Shown one piece after another: positions 31,657-41,104 of a stretch of 64,000 nt of DNA (position 1 is the first letter of the stretch; the number at the start of each line of letters is the position of its first letter). Made by a program: the position numbers and the translations under genes. The DNA is taken from NCBI RefSeq assembly GCF_030035605.1, contig NZ_CP106736.1:372001-436000 (forward strand). The letters run 5' to 3'. The notes beneath the pieces were generated by a model. It ran no database searches, had not been told where the DNA came from, and saw only the letters and a program-made list of their open reading frames with translations. The DNA is from Silvimonas soli (GTDB taxonomy: Bacteria; Pseudomonadota; Gammaproteobacteria; Burkholderiales; Chitinibacteraceae).

Positions 31657-33789
31657 TTACGCTTCTGGTGCCACTGGAGCAGCAGCCGGAGCTTCATCGT
31701 TCAGCACGGCCTTGATCGACAAGCGCACACGGCCCTTCTCGTCTTGTTCCAGTGCCTTCACGCGTACAACCTGGCCTTCTTTCAGGTAGTCAGCCACGTT
31801 CTTGATGCGCTCGTTGGCGATCTGGCTGATGTGAACCAGACCATCACGACCCGGCATGATCGAAACGATGGCGCCGACGTTGTTGTCCAGAATCTTGACA
31901 ACCGGGCCTTCATAGATCTTGCCGATCTCCACTTCAGCGGTAATTTCGCTGATGCGGCGCTTGGCTTCGTCAGCACCTTCCGAAGAAACGGAAGCGATGG
32001 TGATCGTGCCGTCTTCCTGGATGTCGATTTGCGTGCCGGTTTCTTCAGTCAGCGCACGGATCACGGAACCACCCTTGCCGATCACGTCACGGATTTTTTC
32101 CGGATTGATCTTCATGGTGTACAGGCGTGGAGCGTGTTGCGACACTTCAGTGTTCGCACCAGCCACTTCCTGCTTCATGATACCCAGGATATGCAGACGA
32201 CCGGCTTGAGCCTGGTCCAGCGCAACCTTCATGATTTCCTTGGTGATGCCGTCGATCTTGATGTCCATCTGCAGTGCGGTCACGCCTGCGTCAGTACCGG
32301 CTACCTTGAAGTCCATGTCGCCCAGGTGATCTTCATCACCCAGGATGTCGGTCAGCACTGCAAAGCGGTTGCCTTCCTTGATCAGACCCATGGCGATACC
32401 TGCCACGTGGTTCTTCAGCGGAACACCAGCGTCCATCAGAGCCAGGCAGCCGCCACACACGGAAGCCATCGACGAAGAGCCGTTGGATTCAGTGATTTCG
32501 GAAACCACGCGCATGGAGTAACCAAACTCTTCGCTGGTCGGCAACACGGCAATCAGAGCACGCTTGGCCAGACGACCGTGACCGATTTCGCGGCGCTTTG
32601 GCGTACCAACGCGGCCGGTTTCACCGGTGGAGTACGGCGGGAAGTTGTAATGCAGCATGAAGCGGTCGGTGTATTCACCGGCCAGCGCATCAATTTTTTG
32701 CTCGTCCAGCTTGGTGCCCAGAGTCGCTACCACCAGACCTTGGGTTTCGCCACGGGTGAACAGTGCCGAACCGTGGGTACGCGGCAGCACGCCGGTACGA
32801 ACGGTGATCGGACGCACGGTGCGAGTGTCGCGACCATCGATACGCGGGAAGCCGTCCAGAATCTGGTTACGCACAATCTTCGCTTCCATGTCATGGAAAA
32901 TGCCGCGAATCTTGTTGGCTTGCAGAGTGTCGGTGTCTTCGGTGATCAGTGCCGTTTTGACCTTGTCCCAAGCTTCGTTCAGCTTGACGGTACGCGCTTG
33001 CTTTTGGGCTACGCGGAAAGCTTGAGCGATGTCTTCACCAGCGATTTCAGTGATACGGGCTTCCAGCGCTTCGTCACGTACCGGCTCGTTCCAGTCGAAC
33101 AGTTCCGGGTTGACTTCGTCAGCCAGTTCGTTGATCGCCTTGATGGCTTTTTGCATTTCGTCATGACCGAACACCACAGCGCCCAGCATGATTTCTTCAG
33201 ACAGTTCTTTGGCTTCAGACTCAACCATCAGCACCGCTTTTTCGGTACCGGCAACGACCAGATCCAGCTCGCTGGTTTTCAGTTCGTCTTTGGTCGGGTT
33301 CAGAATGTACTGGCCGTTCGCGTAACCAACGCGTGCAGCGCCGATCGGGCCAGCAAACGGCACGCCGGAAATAGCCATGGCAGCCGAAGCGCCAATCATT
33401 GCCGGGATATCGGAATCGATTTGTGGATCAAGCGAAACCACGGTGGCGATCACCTGGATTTCGTTGAAAAAACCTTCCGGGAACAGCGGACGGATCGGAC
33501 GATCGATCAGACGGCTGGTCAGAATTTCTTTTTCGGAAGGACGACCTTCGCGCTTGAAGAAACCGCCGGGGATTTTACCCGCAGCGTAGGTACGTTCTTG
33601 GTAATCAACGGTCAACGGAAAGAAATCCTGACCTGGCTTAACGCCGCGAGCTGCAACCACCGTCACCAGAACGACGGTGTCATCCATGGAAACCAGAACC
33701 GCACCGGATGCCTGGCGAGCGATTTCGCCCGTTTCCAGCGTCACGGTATGACGGCCATATTGGAAAGACTTCGAGATTTTATTGAACAC
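31657..33789 (-). CDS. pnp: polynucleotide phosphorylase
   Basis: 710 residues, full length. It degrades RNA 3' to 5' with phosphate and can add tails. Domains: RNase PH 1 (about 12-145), alpha-helical linker (about 147-230), RNase PH 2 (about 325-460, with RTHGSALFTRGETQGLVVAT), KH (about 555-615, RDVIGKGGSVIRALTEETG) and S1 (about 620-690, IYEGPVVKILDNNVGAIVSI). The start is a GTG at 33789 with AAGGA upstream, which may limit translation. It is the last gene of the operon, with long hairpins in its leader that suggest RNase III/PNPase autoregulation as in enterobacteria. Confidence 0.97.
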   Translation of the reverse strand: MFNKISKSFQYGRHTVTLETGEIARQASGAVLVSMDDTVVLVTVVAARGVKPGQDFFPLTVDYQERTYAAGKIPGGFFKREGRPSEKEILTSRLIDRPIRPLFPEGFFNEIQVIATVVSLDPQIDSDIPAMIGASAAMAISGVPFAGPIGAARVGYANGQYILNPTKDELKTSELDLVVAGTEKAVLMVESEAKELSEEIMLGAVVFGHDEMQKAIKAINELADEVNPELFDWNEPVRDEALEARITEIAGEDIAQAFRVAQKQARTVKLNEAWDKVKTALITEDTDTLQANKIRGIFHDMEAKIVRNQILDGFPRIDGRDTRTVRPITVRTGVLPRTHGSALFTRGETQGLVVATLGTKLDEQKIDALAGEYTDRFMLHYNFPPYSTGETGRVGTPKRREIGHGRLAKRALIAVLPTSEEFGYSMRVVSEITESNGSSSMASVCGGCLALMDAGVPLKNHVAGIAMGLIKEGNRFAVLTDILGDEDHLGDMDFKVAGTDAGVTALQMDIKIDGITKEIMKVALDQAQAGRLHILGIMKQEVAGANTEVSQHAPRLYTMKINPEKIRDVIGKGGSVIRALTEETGTQIDIQEDGTITIASVSSEGADEAKRRISEITAEVEIGKIYEGPVVKILDNNVGAIVSIMPGRDGLVHISQIANERIKNVADYLKEGQVVRVKALEQDEKGRVRLSIKAVLNDEAPAAAPVAPEA

Positions 33790-34230
33790 GGATTGCTATC
33801 CTTTTCAGTAATGCGCTTTTCGGCCACAAGCGCGTGCGATTGCCGCTGCGGTCAGGCCGGGAGACGAAGATCAAAGCGTTGTGTTCGACGCCTTTGAAAA
33901 TCATCCGGGACAGATGGCGGAGCGTTCCCGGTTTGTGAGGGAATCGCGTGCCGCGTTTGAAAGACTCTGTCCGTGACCGCCAGTTCCAGCACAGTCCAAC
34001 ATCCGCCCTTTTGCCGCCGGAACTGCAATTTGACAAAAGGGAGGCACAACCTGGTTTTTCTGACACGCCGAATAACGGAGCCAAGAAAAAAAGCACTAAA
34101 AAATCATTCTGGTACAACATCCGGCGACTGGCAGCACAAATTACACTTGCGCCAGTTCAGGAATCCCACCAGAAACGATTTTTTAGTGCCTTTTGTGTTT
34201 AAAGCTTGCGCTTCATGCGTGCCATAAACA
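33790..34230 (-). other. pnp mRNA leader with long hairpins
   Basis: About 440 bases between rpsO and pnp. Hairpin 1: GCACTAAAAAATC and a matching arm (34093-34112 with 34169-34189), enclosing ACTGGC/GCCAGT (34127-34132 with 34151-34156), a rod of roughly 100 bases. Hairpin 2: CCCTTTTG/CAAAAGGG (34006-34013 with 34034-34041). Enterobacterial pnp leaders carry an RNase III-cut stem by which PNPase represses itself, and this layout suggests the same. Confidence 0.6.
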
Positions 34231-34260
34231 AAAAAGTCGCAGTTTTCACTGCGACTTTTT
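34231..34260 (-). terminator. rpsO terminator
   Basis: Arms GTCGCAGT (34236-34243) and ACTGCGAC (34248-34255), four-base loop, A/T runs on both sides. It lies just after the rpsO stop, so part of the transcription ends here and part continues into pnp. Confidence 0.85.
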
Positions 34261-34269
34261 CGTGAATGA

Positions 34270-34539
34270 TTACTTACGCAGACCCAGCTTGGCGATCAGA
34301 TCGCGGTAGCTGTCAGCGTTGGTACGCTTGAGGTAGTCCAGCAGACGACGACGACGGGAAACCATCTTCAGCAGACCGCGGCGGGAGTGGTGATCCTTCG
34401 CGTTGGCTTTGAAGTGAGGAGTCAGGTCGTTGATGCGAGCGGTCAGCAGCGCAACTTGAACTTCGGGGCTACCGGTATCACCAGCGGCGCGTTGGAACTG
34501 GCCAACGATTTCAGCTTTTTGTGTAACAGAAACAGTCAT
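34270..34539 (-). CDS. rpsO: 30S ribosomal protein S15
   Basis: 89 residues from the ATG at 34539 (MTVSVTQKAEIVGQFQRAAG; GGAG upstream). It binds 16S rRNA at the central-domain three-way junction early in small-subunit assembly. Conserved TGSPEVQVALLTARINDLT and HSRRGLLKMVSRRRRLLDYL are present. Length equals the family norm. It lies between truB and pnp, as in E. coli, with a terminator right after. Confidence 0.97.
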   Translation of the reverse strand: MTVSVTQKAEIVGQFQRAAGDTGSPEVQVALLTARINDLTPHFKANAKDHHSRRGLLKMVSRRRRLLDYLKRTNADSYRDLIAKLGLRK

Positions 34540-34668
34540 TTTAAAACTCCGATAAGTTGATCTCAAACCCTTGGGACGTTCCCGGATGGGTCTTTCCGAT
34601 CAGACAAGCAAAACCGAGTGTCGCCACCCGTGTTTGCTCCATTAACCAGCACTTGAACCAATCAGAAA

Positions 34669-35583
34669 TCAGTCACTAGTAGCCAGCAGACGTTTGGGCC
34701 GTAGCACATCATCGGATGCCACTTCGCCCAAACCAAGGAACGCGCGATTATGCCCGTTTTGCGGCGCGCCGTAAAGGCGGAATGTACCTTCGGCAGGCTG
34801 CCACACCGACCTGCGGCGTACCGTCATGCCATGCAGGATGCGATGGGTATCATCTTCATCGAGCTGGATTTCCGGCAGATCAAGCACTAGAGATTCCGGG
34901 GCCAGCAAACGCGCCTCTCGCTCGGGCATTTCAATCTGGCCCAATTCATCCAAGCCAATTGCGTCTTCCAGTACAAAACCGGCGGTACGTGTACGGCGCA
35001 AACCGGACAAATACGCACCACATCCCAGCGTGCGGCCAATATCGTCAGCCAGTGTGCGAATGTATGTGCCCTTGGAACACAGTACGTCCAGCACCAGCAC
35101 ATCGCCCTCAAAGCTGATGATATCGATTGAATAGATAGTGATATGGCGCACTGCCCGTTCAATCTCAACACCCTGGCGCGCGTATTCATACAACGCCTTG
35201 CCTTGAAACTTGAGCGCGGAATGCATAGGCGGGATCTGCTCGATGGGGCCAGTAAACTGACGGATCACCGCCTCAACCTGGGCACGATCACAAGTCACTT
35301 CGCCAGAACGGGAAATACCGCCTTCACCATCCAGCGTGGTCGATACCTGACCGAGCTGCAGCGTCGCACGATAACCCTTGTCGGCATCGAGCATGCGCTG
35401 GGCAAACTTGGTGGCCTCGCCAAAACACAGCGGCAGCAGACCCGTAGCAAAGGGATCAAGCACGCCGGTGTGACCGGCTTTTTCGGCTTGAAACAACCAG
35501 CGCGCCTTTTGCAGCGCATTGTTGCTGGAAACACCAAACGGTTTATCCAGCAGCAAAACGCCATCAATCTTTCGTTTAGCCAT
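34669..35583 (-). CDS. truB: tRNA pseudouridine(55) synthase
   Basis: 304 residues. It makes the T-loop pseudouridine 55 in tRNA. The catalytic Asp is D43 in GHTGVLDPFATGLL; also KPFGVSSNNALQKARW at the N-terminus, PPMHSALKFQGKALYEYAR, and VLCSKGTYIRTLADDIG. The C-terminal extension (about 240-304) fits the class I form. It starts 10 bases after the rbfA stop in the operon. Confidence 0.97.
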   Translation of the reverse strand: MAKRKIDGVLLLDKPFGVSSNNALQKARWLFQAEKAGHTGVLDPFATGLLPLCFGEATKFAQRMLDADKGYRATLQLGQVSTTLDGEGGISRSGEVTCDRAQVEAVIRQFTGPIEQIPPMHSALKFQGKALYEYARQGVEIERAVRHITIYSIDIISFEGDVLVLDVLCSKGTYIRTLADDIGRTLGCGAYLSGLRRTRTAGFVLEDAIGLDELGQIEMPEREARLLAPESLVLDLPEIQLDEDDTHRILHGMTVRRRSVWQPAEGTFRLYGAPQNGHNRAFLGLGEVASDDVLRPKRLLATSD

Positions 35584-35592
35584 GCGCGACGA

Positions 35593-35985
35593 TCAACCTT
35601 CTTCTTGTTCGTCGTCCGGGGCTTTAGGCAAGCCAACGGCTTGCTGGATCAGGTTATCGAGCGCCATGCCGCGTTCGACTGAGTGATCATATTCAAAATG
35701 CAGTTCCGGCATTTTGTAGAGCGAAATGCCGCGTGCCAGCTGACTGCGAATAAAGCCCTTGGCCGCTTCCAGCTTTTCAGCAATCGATGCTGCGTCTTCT
35801 GGCGTACCCATGAAGGTGTAGAAAATCTTCGCGTGCGAATAATCGCGCGTGATTTCCAGATCGGTGATGGTAATCAGCGATGCTTTGGGGTGATCCAGTT
35901 CGGCCCGGATCAGTTCAGCCGTATCGCGCTGCAATTGTTGCGACAACCGGTCAGCGCGCGTGAAAGTCTTTTTCTGTTTAGCCAT
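35593..35985 (-). CDS. rbfA: 30S ribosome-binding factor
   Basis: 130 residues from the ATG at 35985 (MAKQKKTFTRADRLSQQLQR). RbfA helps maturation of the 16S 5' end and cold adaptation. The KH-like fold shows ELDHPKASLITITDLEITRD, ARGISLYKMPELHFEYDHSV and a charged C-terminal tail. The ribosome binding site before this ATG is weak, but upstream in-frame starts do not resemble the family. It lies between infB and truB. Confidence 0.95.
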   Translation of the reverse strand: MAKQKKTFTRADRLSQQLQRDTAELIRAELDHPKASLITITDLEITRDYSHAKIFYTFMGTPEDAASIAEKLEAAKGFIRSQLARGISLYKMPELHFEYDHSVERGMALDNLIQQAVGLPKAPDDEQEEG

Positions 35986-36130
35986 GGTGTGTGAGGAGTC
36001 AGGCGTGAAGGGCGAGGTGTAGCCCCATTTCCTGGTGATACAAAAGTAAAAGGCGCAGGCTTGAAAAAAAGCCTGCGCCGCCAGCGTCATCAGGGTGGGG
36101 TCTTACACCTCACTCCACACCCCATACGCC

Positions 36131-38845
36131 TTACAACGTCCGTGCAATCTCGACGATTTCGAACACTTCGAGCTGATCGCCTTCCTGGATGTCGTTGTAG
36201 TTCTTCAGTTGCAGACCACATTCGTAGCCAGCGCGAACTTCCTTCACATCATCCTTGAAGCGTTTGAGCGTATCGAGTTCACCTTGATGGACCACCACGT
36301 TGTTGCGCAGCAAACGAACGCCGGCACCACGCTTGACGATACCGTCGAGCACGTAACAACCGGCCACCGAGCCAACCTTGGAGATGACAAACACCTGGCG
36401 AATTTCGACCAGACCAATGATCTGTTCTTTCTTCTCTGGTGCCAGCATGCCCGACAGCGCAGCGCGCACATCATCTACTACATCATAAATGATGTTGTAG
36501 TAGCGGATATCGACGCCTTCGTGCTCGGCCAGCTTGCGCGCTGCCGCATCGGCACGCACGTTAAAGCCAACCACCACCGCCTTGGACGCCAATGCCAGAT
36601 TGATATCGGACTCGCTGATACCACCCACGCCCGAGTGCAGAATCTGCACACGCACTTCGTCGGTCGACAGTTTTTGCAGCGAACCAGCCAACGCTTCCAG
36701 CGAACCTTGCACGTCGCTCTTGATGATGATCGGCAGGCGTTGAACTTCGCCGCCTTCGGCCATCTGCGCGAACATGTTTTCCAGCTTGGAAGCCTGTTGC
36801 TTGGCGAACTTCACATCACGGAACTTGCCTTGACGGAACAGGGCGATTTCACGCGCCTTCTTCTCGTCAGCCAGAACCATGGCGTCTTCACCAGCACTTG
36901 GCACTTCCGACAGACCCAGAATTTCTACCGGGATCGACGGACCAGCTTCGGTAATCGGCTTGCCGTTTTCGTCCAGCATGGCACGGATACGACCAAATAC
37001 GCCGCCAGCCAGCAACACGTCGCCCTTCTTCAGCGTACCGGATTGCACCAGCATGGTTGCCACTGCGCCGCGACCCTTGTCCAGACGGGCTTCAATAATG
37101 ATGCCCTTGGCTGGCGCGTCGGTCGGCGCTTTCAATTCCAGCACTTCAGCCTGCAGCAGAATGGCGTCGAGCAGGTTATCGATGCCTGTACCTTGCTTGG
37201 CCGAAACTTCGATGAACTGTGTATCGCCACCCCAGTCTTCCGGCACGACTTCTTGTGCAACCAGTTCCTGGCGGATGCGTTCCGGATTGGCGCCTTGCTT
37301 GTCGATCTTGTTCACTGCAACCACGATTGGCACACCGGCCGCTTTCGCGTGGTGAACGGCTTCAATGGTTTGCGGCATCACGCCATCATCGGCAGCAACT
37401 ACCAGCACCACGATATCAGTCGCCGAAGCACCGCGAGCACGCATGGCGGTAAACGCCTCGTGACCCGGGGTATCAAGGAACGTAATCACGCCCTTTTCGG
37501 TTTCCACGTGGTACGCGCCGATGTGCTGGGTAATACCGCCCGCTTCGCCAGCCGCCACTTTGGCGCGACGAATGTAATCCAGCAACGATGTCTTGCCATG
37601 GTCAACGTGACCCATCACCGTCACGACCGGTGCGCGTGGCAGCAGTGCGTGTTCGGTTTTGTCTTCGTCGCCCAGATAGATTTCCGGATCATCATGCTTC
37701 GCAGCAACCGGTTGGTGGCCCATTTCTTCCACGACGATCATCGCGGTTTCCTGGTCCAGCACCTGGTTGATGGTCACCATCATGCCCATCTTCATCAGTG
37801 CCTTGACGACTTCCACACCCTTCACGGCCATCTTGTGCGCCAGATCGGCTACAGAAATGGTTTCCGGAACATCAACGGTATGGGTAATCGGCTCAGTAGG
37901 CGCCTGGAAAGCGTGAGCATTGTTATCTTGTTGCTGCTGACCCTTACGGCCGCCCTTTTTGCTCTTCCAGTCACCGCCGGCGTCGCCACCCTTGGTGCGC
38001 AGGCCGCCTTTCTTGCCGCGCTTGTCGTCATCCCACGCGCCTTTCTCGCCCTTTTTCTTGTCGGCGGGTTTGGCAGCAGCAGGTGCCGGTGCAGCCGCTT
38101 TGGCTGGTTCCGGAGCACGCAATGGTTCGTTGCGAGGCTTGCGCAATTCAACGCGCATGCCGATACGTGGACGAGTTTCGTCCGAACGCGCAGGCGATTG
38201 GTTTGGAGTACGGCTTGGTGCTGGCGCAGCAGCGGCAGGTGCCGGGGCTGGCGCAGCAACCGGGGCCGGAGCAGCAGCGACGGTTTCTGCAACTGGCTCA
38301 GCTACAGCGTGCGCCACGGCAACAGGTGCCACTTCAACATGCGACGGTTGCGCCGGAGCTTCAGCAGCAACCGGCTCATCTTTACGCACGTCACGATTTT
38401 GCTTGGCGCGCATTTCTGCGGCCTGGCGGGCAAACAGTTCGTTCTGACGGCTGGCTTCCAGCTCACGTGCAGCACGTTCACCGTCATTCAGGACCGGTGC
38501 CGAAGTGCCGATTGCTGGCTCTGCGGCGTGTTGCAATCCCTGACTGCCTTCCGGCGCGATCACAACGCGTTTTTTGCGGACTTCAACCTGAATGGTCTTG
38601 GCCTTGCCGGTTGCGTCGGTCTTGCGAATTTCGCTAGTTTGCTTGCGTTGCAATGTGATCTTGGGCTTGTCGCCCGCTGCACCGTGTTTCTTTTGCAGAT
38701 GATCCAGCAGACGTGTTTTGTCATCGGCCGTAATAGAGTCCGATTCACTTTGCTTGGCGACACCGGCCGCCCGCAGCTGTTCCAGCAATTCTTGCGGCGG
38801 CATTTTCAGCTCTGCCGCGAATTGACTGACTTTCAGTTCACTCAT
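36131..38845 (-). CDS. infB: translation initiation factor IF-2
   Basis: 904 residues. IF2 N-domain at 1-55 (VSQFAAELKMPPQELLEQLR), then a long Ala/Pro/Lys-rich linker (about 90-310), a second IF2_N region (about 325-375) and the GTPase: G1 VMGHVDHGKTSLLD (about 410), FLDTPGHEAF, NKIDKQGAN. Beta-barrel and C domains follow, including the fMet-tRNA-binding C2. The long linker resembles those of beta-proteobacteria. Between nusA and rbfA. Confidence 0.98.
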   Translation of the reverse strand: MSELKVSQFAAELKMPPQELLEQLRAAGVAKQSESDSITADDKTRLLDHLQKKHGAAGDKPKITLQRKQTSEIRKTDATGKAKTIQVEVRKKRVVIAPEGSQGLQHAAEPAIGTSAPVLNDGERAARELEASRQNELFARQAAEMRAKQNRDVRKDEPVAAEAPAQPSHVEVAPVAVAHAVAEPVAETVAAAPAPVAAPAPAPAAAAPAPSRTPNQSPARSDETRPRIGMRVELRKPRNEPLRAPEPAKAAAPAPAAAKPADKKKGEKGAWDDDKRGKKGGLRTKGGDAGGDWKSKKGGRKGQQQQDNNAHAFQAPTEPITHTVDVPETISVADLAHKMAVKGVEVVKALMKMGMMVTINQVLDQETAMIVVEEMGHQPVAAKHDDPEIYLGDEDKTEHALLPRAPVVTVMGHVDHGKTSLLDYIRRAKVAAGEAGGITQHIGAYHVETEKGVITFLDTPGHEAFTAMRARGASATDIVVLVVAADDGVMPQTIEAVHHAKAAGVPIVVAVNKIDKQGANPERIRQELVAQEVVPEDWGGDTQFIEVSAKQGTGIDNLLDAILLQAEVLELKAPTDAPAKGIIIEARLDKGRGAVATMLVQSGTLKKGDVLLAGGVFGRIRAMLDENGKPITEAGPSIPVEILGLSEVPSAGEDAMVLADEKKAREIALFRQGKFRDVKFAKQQASKLENMFAQMAEGGEVQRLPIIIKSDVQGSLEALAGSLQKLSTDEVRVQILHSGVGGISESDINLALASKAVVVGFNVRADAAARKLAEHEGVDIRYYNIIYDVVDDVRAALSGMLAPEKKEQIIGLVEIRQVFVISKVGSVAGCYVLDGIVKRGAGVRLLRNNVVVHQGELDTLKRFKDDVKEVRAGYECGLQLKNYNDIQEGDQLEVFEIVEIARTL

Positions 38846-38860
38846 GCAATTCCCCCCGCC

Positions 38861-40333
38861 TTATGCGAACCAATGCTCGCGGGCCTTCATAATCAGCTGT
38901 TTGGCATCGTCTTCACCGACACCGGTCAATTCCACCAGTTCGTCGACGGCCAGTTCTGCCAGATCGTCTCGCGTATGGATCTCATGTTCCGCCAGTTTGG
39001 CGACCAGTTCGGCCGTCATTCCATCCAGACTCTTCAAGTCTTCAGTTTGGTGCTCGAGCTTTTCTTCATCCACGATGGCTTGCGTAAGCAGCGCATCGCG
39101 AGCACGGGCACGCAACTCGTTCACGGTGTCTTCGTCGAAGGCCTCGATCTCGAGCATTTCATTCAGCGGCACGTAGGCCACTTCTTCCAGGGTGTTGAAG
39201 CCTTCCTGGACCAACACATCTGCAACATCTTCGTCGACGTCCAGCGCCTTGACGAAGAGTTCGCGCACTTTGGTGAACTCGACTTCGTTTTTCTCTTGAG
39301 CCTGATTCACCGTCATGATGTTCAATTTCCAGCCGGTCAGCTCGGATGCAAGCTTCACGTTCTGGCCGCCACGGCCAATTGCCATGGCCAGATTGTCTTC
39401 GTCCACGATGACATCCATCGCGTGGCTTTCTTCATCCACGACGATTGAGCTGACATCAGCCGGGCTCAGGGCACCGATAACAAACTGTGCCGGATCAGCC
39501 GACCACAGCACGATATCAACACGTTCACCGGCCAGTTCGTTGGTCACGGCGTTCACGCGGGTACCGCGCACACCGATACAAGTACCTTGCGGATCAACAC
39601 GCTGATCGTTGGACTTCACAGCCAGCTTGGCGCGCATGCCAGGATCACGTGCCACGCCCTTCAGTTCGATCAGGCCGTTCTCGATTTCCGGCACTTCCAT
39701 TTCGAACAGCTTGAGCATGAACTCAGGTGCAATCCGGCTCAGCACCAGTTGCGGACCACGGCCCAGACGATCAATACGCACCAGGAATGCACGTACTCGG
39801 TCGCCTACGCGCAGGTTTTCCTTGGGGATCATCTGGTCGCGTGGCAGCACAGCTTCGAGCTTGCCCAGTTCAATGATGGCGTTACCGCGCTCAATACGCT
39901 TGATCGTGCCATTCACCACATGTTCGCGGCGTTGCAGGAAGTCGTTCAGGTTTTGCTCACGCTCAGCATCGCGAATCTTTTGCAGAATCACTTGCTTGGC
40001 GGTTTGCGCACCAATACGGCCGAACTCGATTGGCTCGAGTTCTTCTTCCCAGGTTTCGCCCAGTTTCAAATCTTTGTCGTAGTCAGGCGCATCGGTGATG
40101 GCGATCTGACGGGACGGTTCTTCGTGGTCATTGTCTTCTACCACGGTCCAGACACGGAAGCTGCGATAGTCACCGGTATCGCGATCAATCGCGACACGGA
40201 CATCTACTTCATCGTCGTAACGTTTTTTTGTTGCCGAGGCCAGCGCCAGTTCCAGCGCGGTAAACACGACATCTTTTTCAACATTCTTTTCACGCGCCAG
40301 TGCGTCGACCAGCAACAGAATTTCACGGCTCAT
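38861..40333 (-). CDS. nusA: transcription termination/antitermination factor NusA
   Basis: 490 residues. The N-terminal polymerase-binding domain (MSREILLLVDALAREKNVEK) is followed by S1 (about 135-200, HVVNGTIKRIERGNAIIELG), two KH domains (about 205-345; GACIGVRGTRVNAV-like sequence and AIGRGGQNVKLASELTGW) and two C-terminal acidic repeats (about 365-490) with a helix-hairpin-helix (VDELVELTGVGEDDAKQLI). It acts in pausing, termination and antitermination. 15 bases upstream of infB. Confidence 0.98.
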   Translation of the reverse strand: MSREILLLVDALAREKNVEKDVVFTALELALASATKKRYDDEVDVRVAIDRDTGDYRSFRVWTVVEDNDHEEPSRQIAITDAPDYDKDLKLGETWEEELEPIEFGRIGAQTAKQVILQKIRDAEREQNLNDFLQRREHVVNGTIKRIERGNAIIELGKLEAVLPRDQMIPKENLRVGDRVRAFLVRIDRLGRGPQLVLSRIAPEFMLKLFEMEVPEIENGLIELKGVARDPGMRAKLAVKSNDQRVDPQGTCIGVRGTRVNAVTNELAGERVDIVLWSADPAQFVIGALSPADVSSIVVDEESHAMDVIVDEDNLAMAIGRGGQNVKLASELTGWKLNIMTVNQAQEKNEVEFTKVRELFVKALDVDEDVADVLVQEGFNTLEEVAYVPLNEMLEIEAFDEDTVNELRARARDALLTQAIVDEEKLEHQTEDLKSLDGMTAELVAKLAEHEIHTRDDLAELAVDELVELTGVGEDDAKQLIMKAREHWFA

Positions 40334-40398
40334 TGTTTAATTTCCCCCGGCAAAGCCCGGCCAGCTCTATTTGTCGGTATTGAATTCACAATCTGGAA

Positions 40399-40833
40399 TC
40401 AGAACTGCGGTTCCAGACGCACTTTATCGATCTGCGCCATTTCAAGGCTGACGCGCTCGCCATCCACGTCGATTATGACGTGACCGTCTTCAAAGCCGAC
40501 CAGCTTGCCCAGAAGACGCTTGCGTTTATCCGGCAATGGCAAGCGCAGTTTTGCGCGCACCATTTCGCCGGCAAAGCGTTCGAAATCAGCGGGCGTTTTC
40601 AGCGCGCGATCCAAACCGGGCGACGAGACTTCCAGCCGCTCGTAGCCAATGTTTTCCACTTCGAACAAACGCTGAAGATGGCTGCTCACCGTGGCACAAT
40701 CTTCCACGGTAATGCCGCCCTGTTTGTCGATGAAAATACGAACCAGCCCGTTATTGGCCAATTCGACGTCCACCAGCTCGTAACCGAGCCCCGGAACGGT
40801 CAATTCAAGAACGCTTTGCAGACTCACTGCCAT
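40399..40833 (-). CDS. rimP: ribosome maturation factor RimP
   Basis: 144 residues from the ATG at 40833 (MAVSLQSVLELTVPGLGYEL). It assists 30S assembly. Family motifs: LVRIFIDKQGGITVEDCATVS, YERLEVSSPGLDRALKTPADF and a C-terminal Sm-like barrel (LLGKLVGFEDGHVIIDVDGE). First gene of the operon; AAGGA lies 12 bases from the ATG, and a terminator-like hairpin sits in the leader. Confidence 0.95.
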   Translation of the reverse strand: MAVSLQSVLELTVPGLGYELVDVELANNGLVRIFIDKQGGITVEDCATVSSHLQRLFEVENIGYERLEVSSPGLDRALKTPADFERFAGEMVRAKLRLPLPDKRKRLLGKLVGFEDGHVIIDVDGERVSLEMAQIDKVRLEPQF

Positions 40834-40859
40834 AAAAACGCAAAATCCTTTTCGCAAAC

Positions 40860-40889
40860 AAAAAATGGGCTGCTACAACAGCGCCCATT
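40860..40889 (-). terminator. leader hairpin upstream of rimP, possible attenuator
   Basis: Arms AATGGGC (40864-40870) and GCCCATT (40883-40889), an inner stem GCT/AGC and an ACAAC loop. On the minus strand a U-rich tract follows at once. It lies in the leader just before the rimP gene, so the operon may be attenuated here. Confidence 0.65.
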
Positions 40890-41104
40890 CTCAAGCACTC
40901 CCTCATGCGTGTGGGCCTGATCCGCAATTGGATCAAACGCCTCACCAGGGGATAAACCCGATTCTATCAGAAACAAGACTTTGGCGAAACTCTGGCATAA
41001 ACATGAAGACGCCAACGGATGATCGGCTTGTTGCCGATGCAATCCGCCACTAGAGTTACGCCAAAATATGGGAACCACCCGGTCCCCGACATGGAGAAGA
41101 CAGC

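Noticed and set aside
31744..33897. Plus-strand frame of about 717 codons antisense to pnp
   Set aside because: Shadow of pnp codon use; His/Gln/Phe-rich product with no family features.
36095..39448. Plus-strand frame of over 1,100 codons antisense to infB and nusA
   Set aside because: It mirrors the codon bias of the two essential genes and has no recognisable domain or ribosome binding site; the infB and nusA products are complete.
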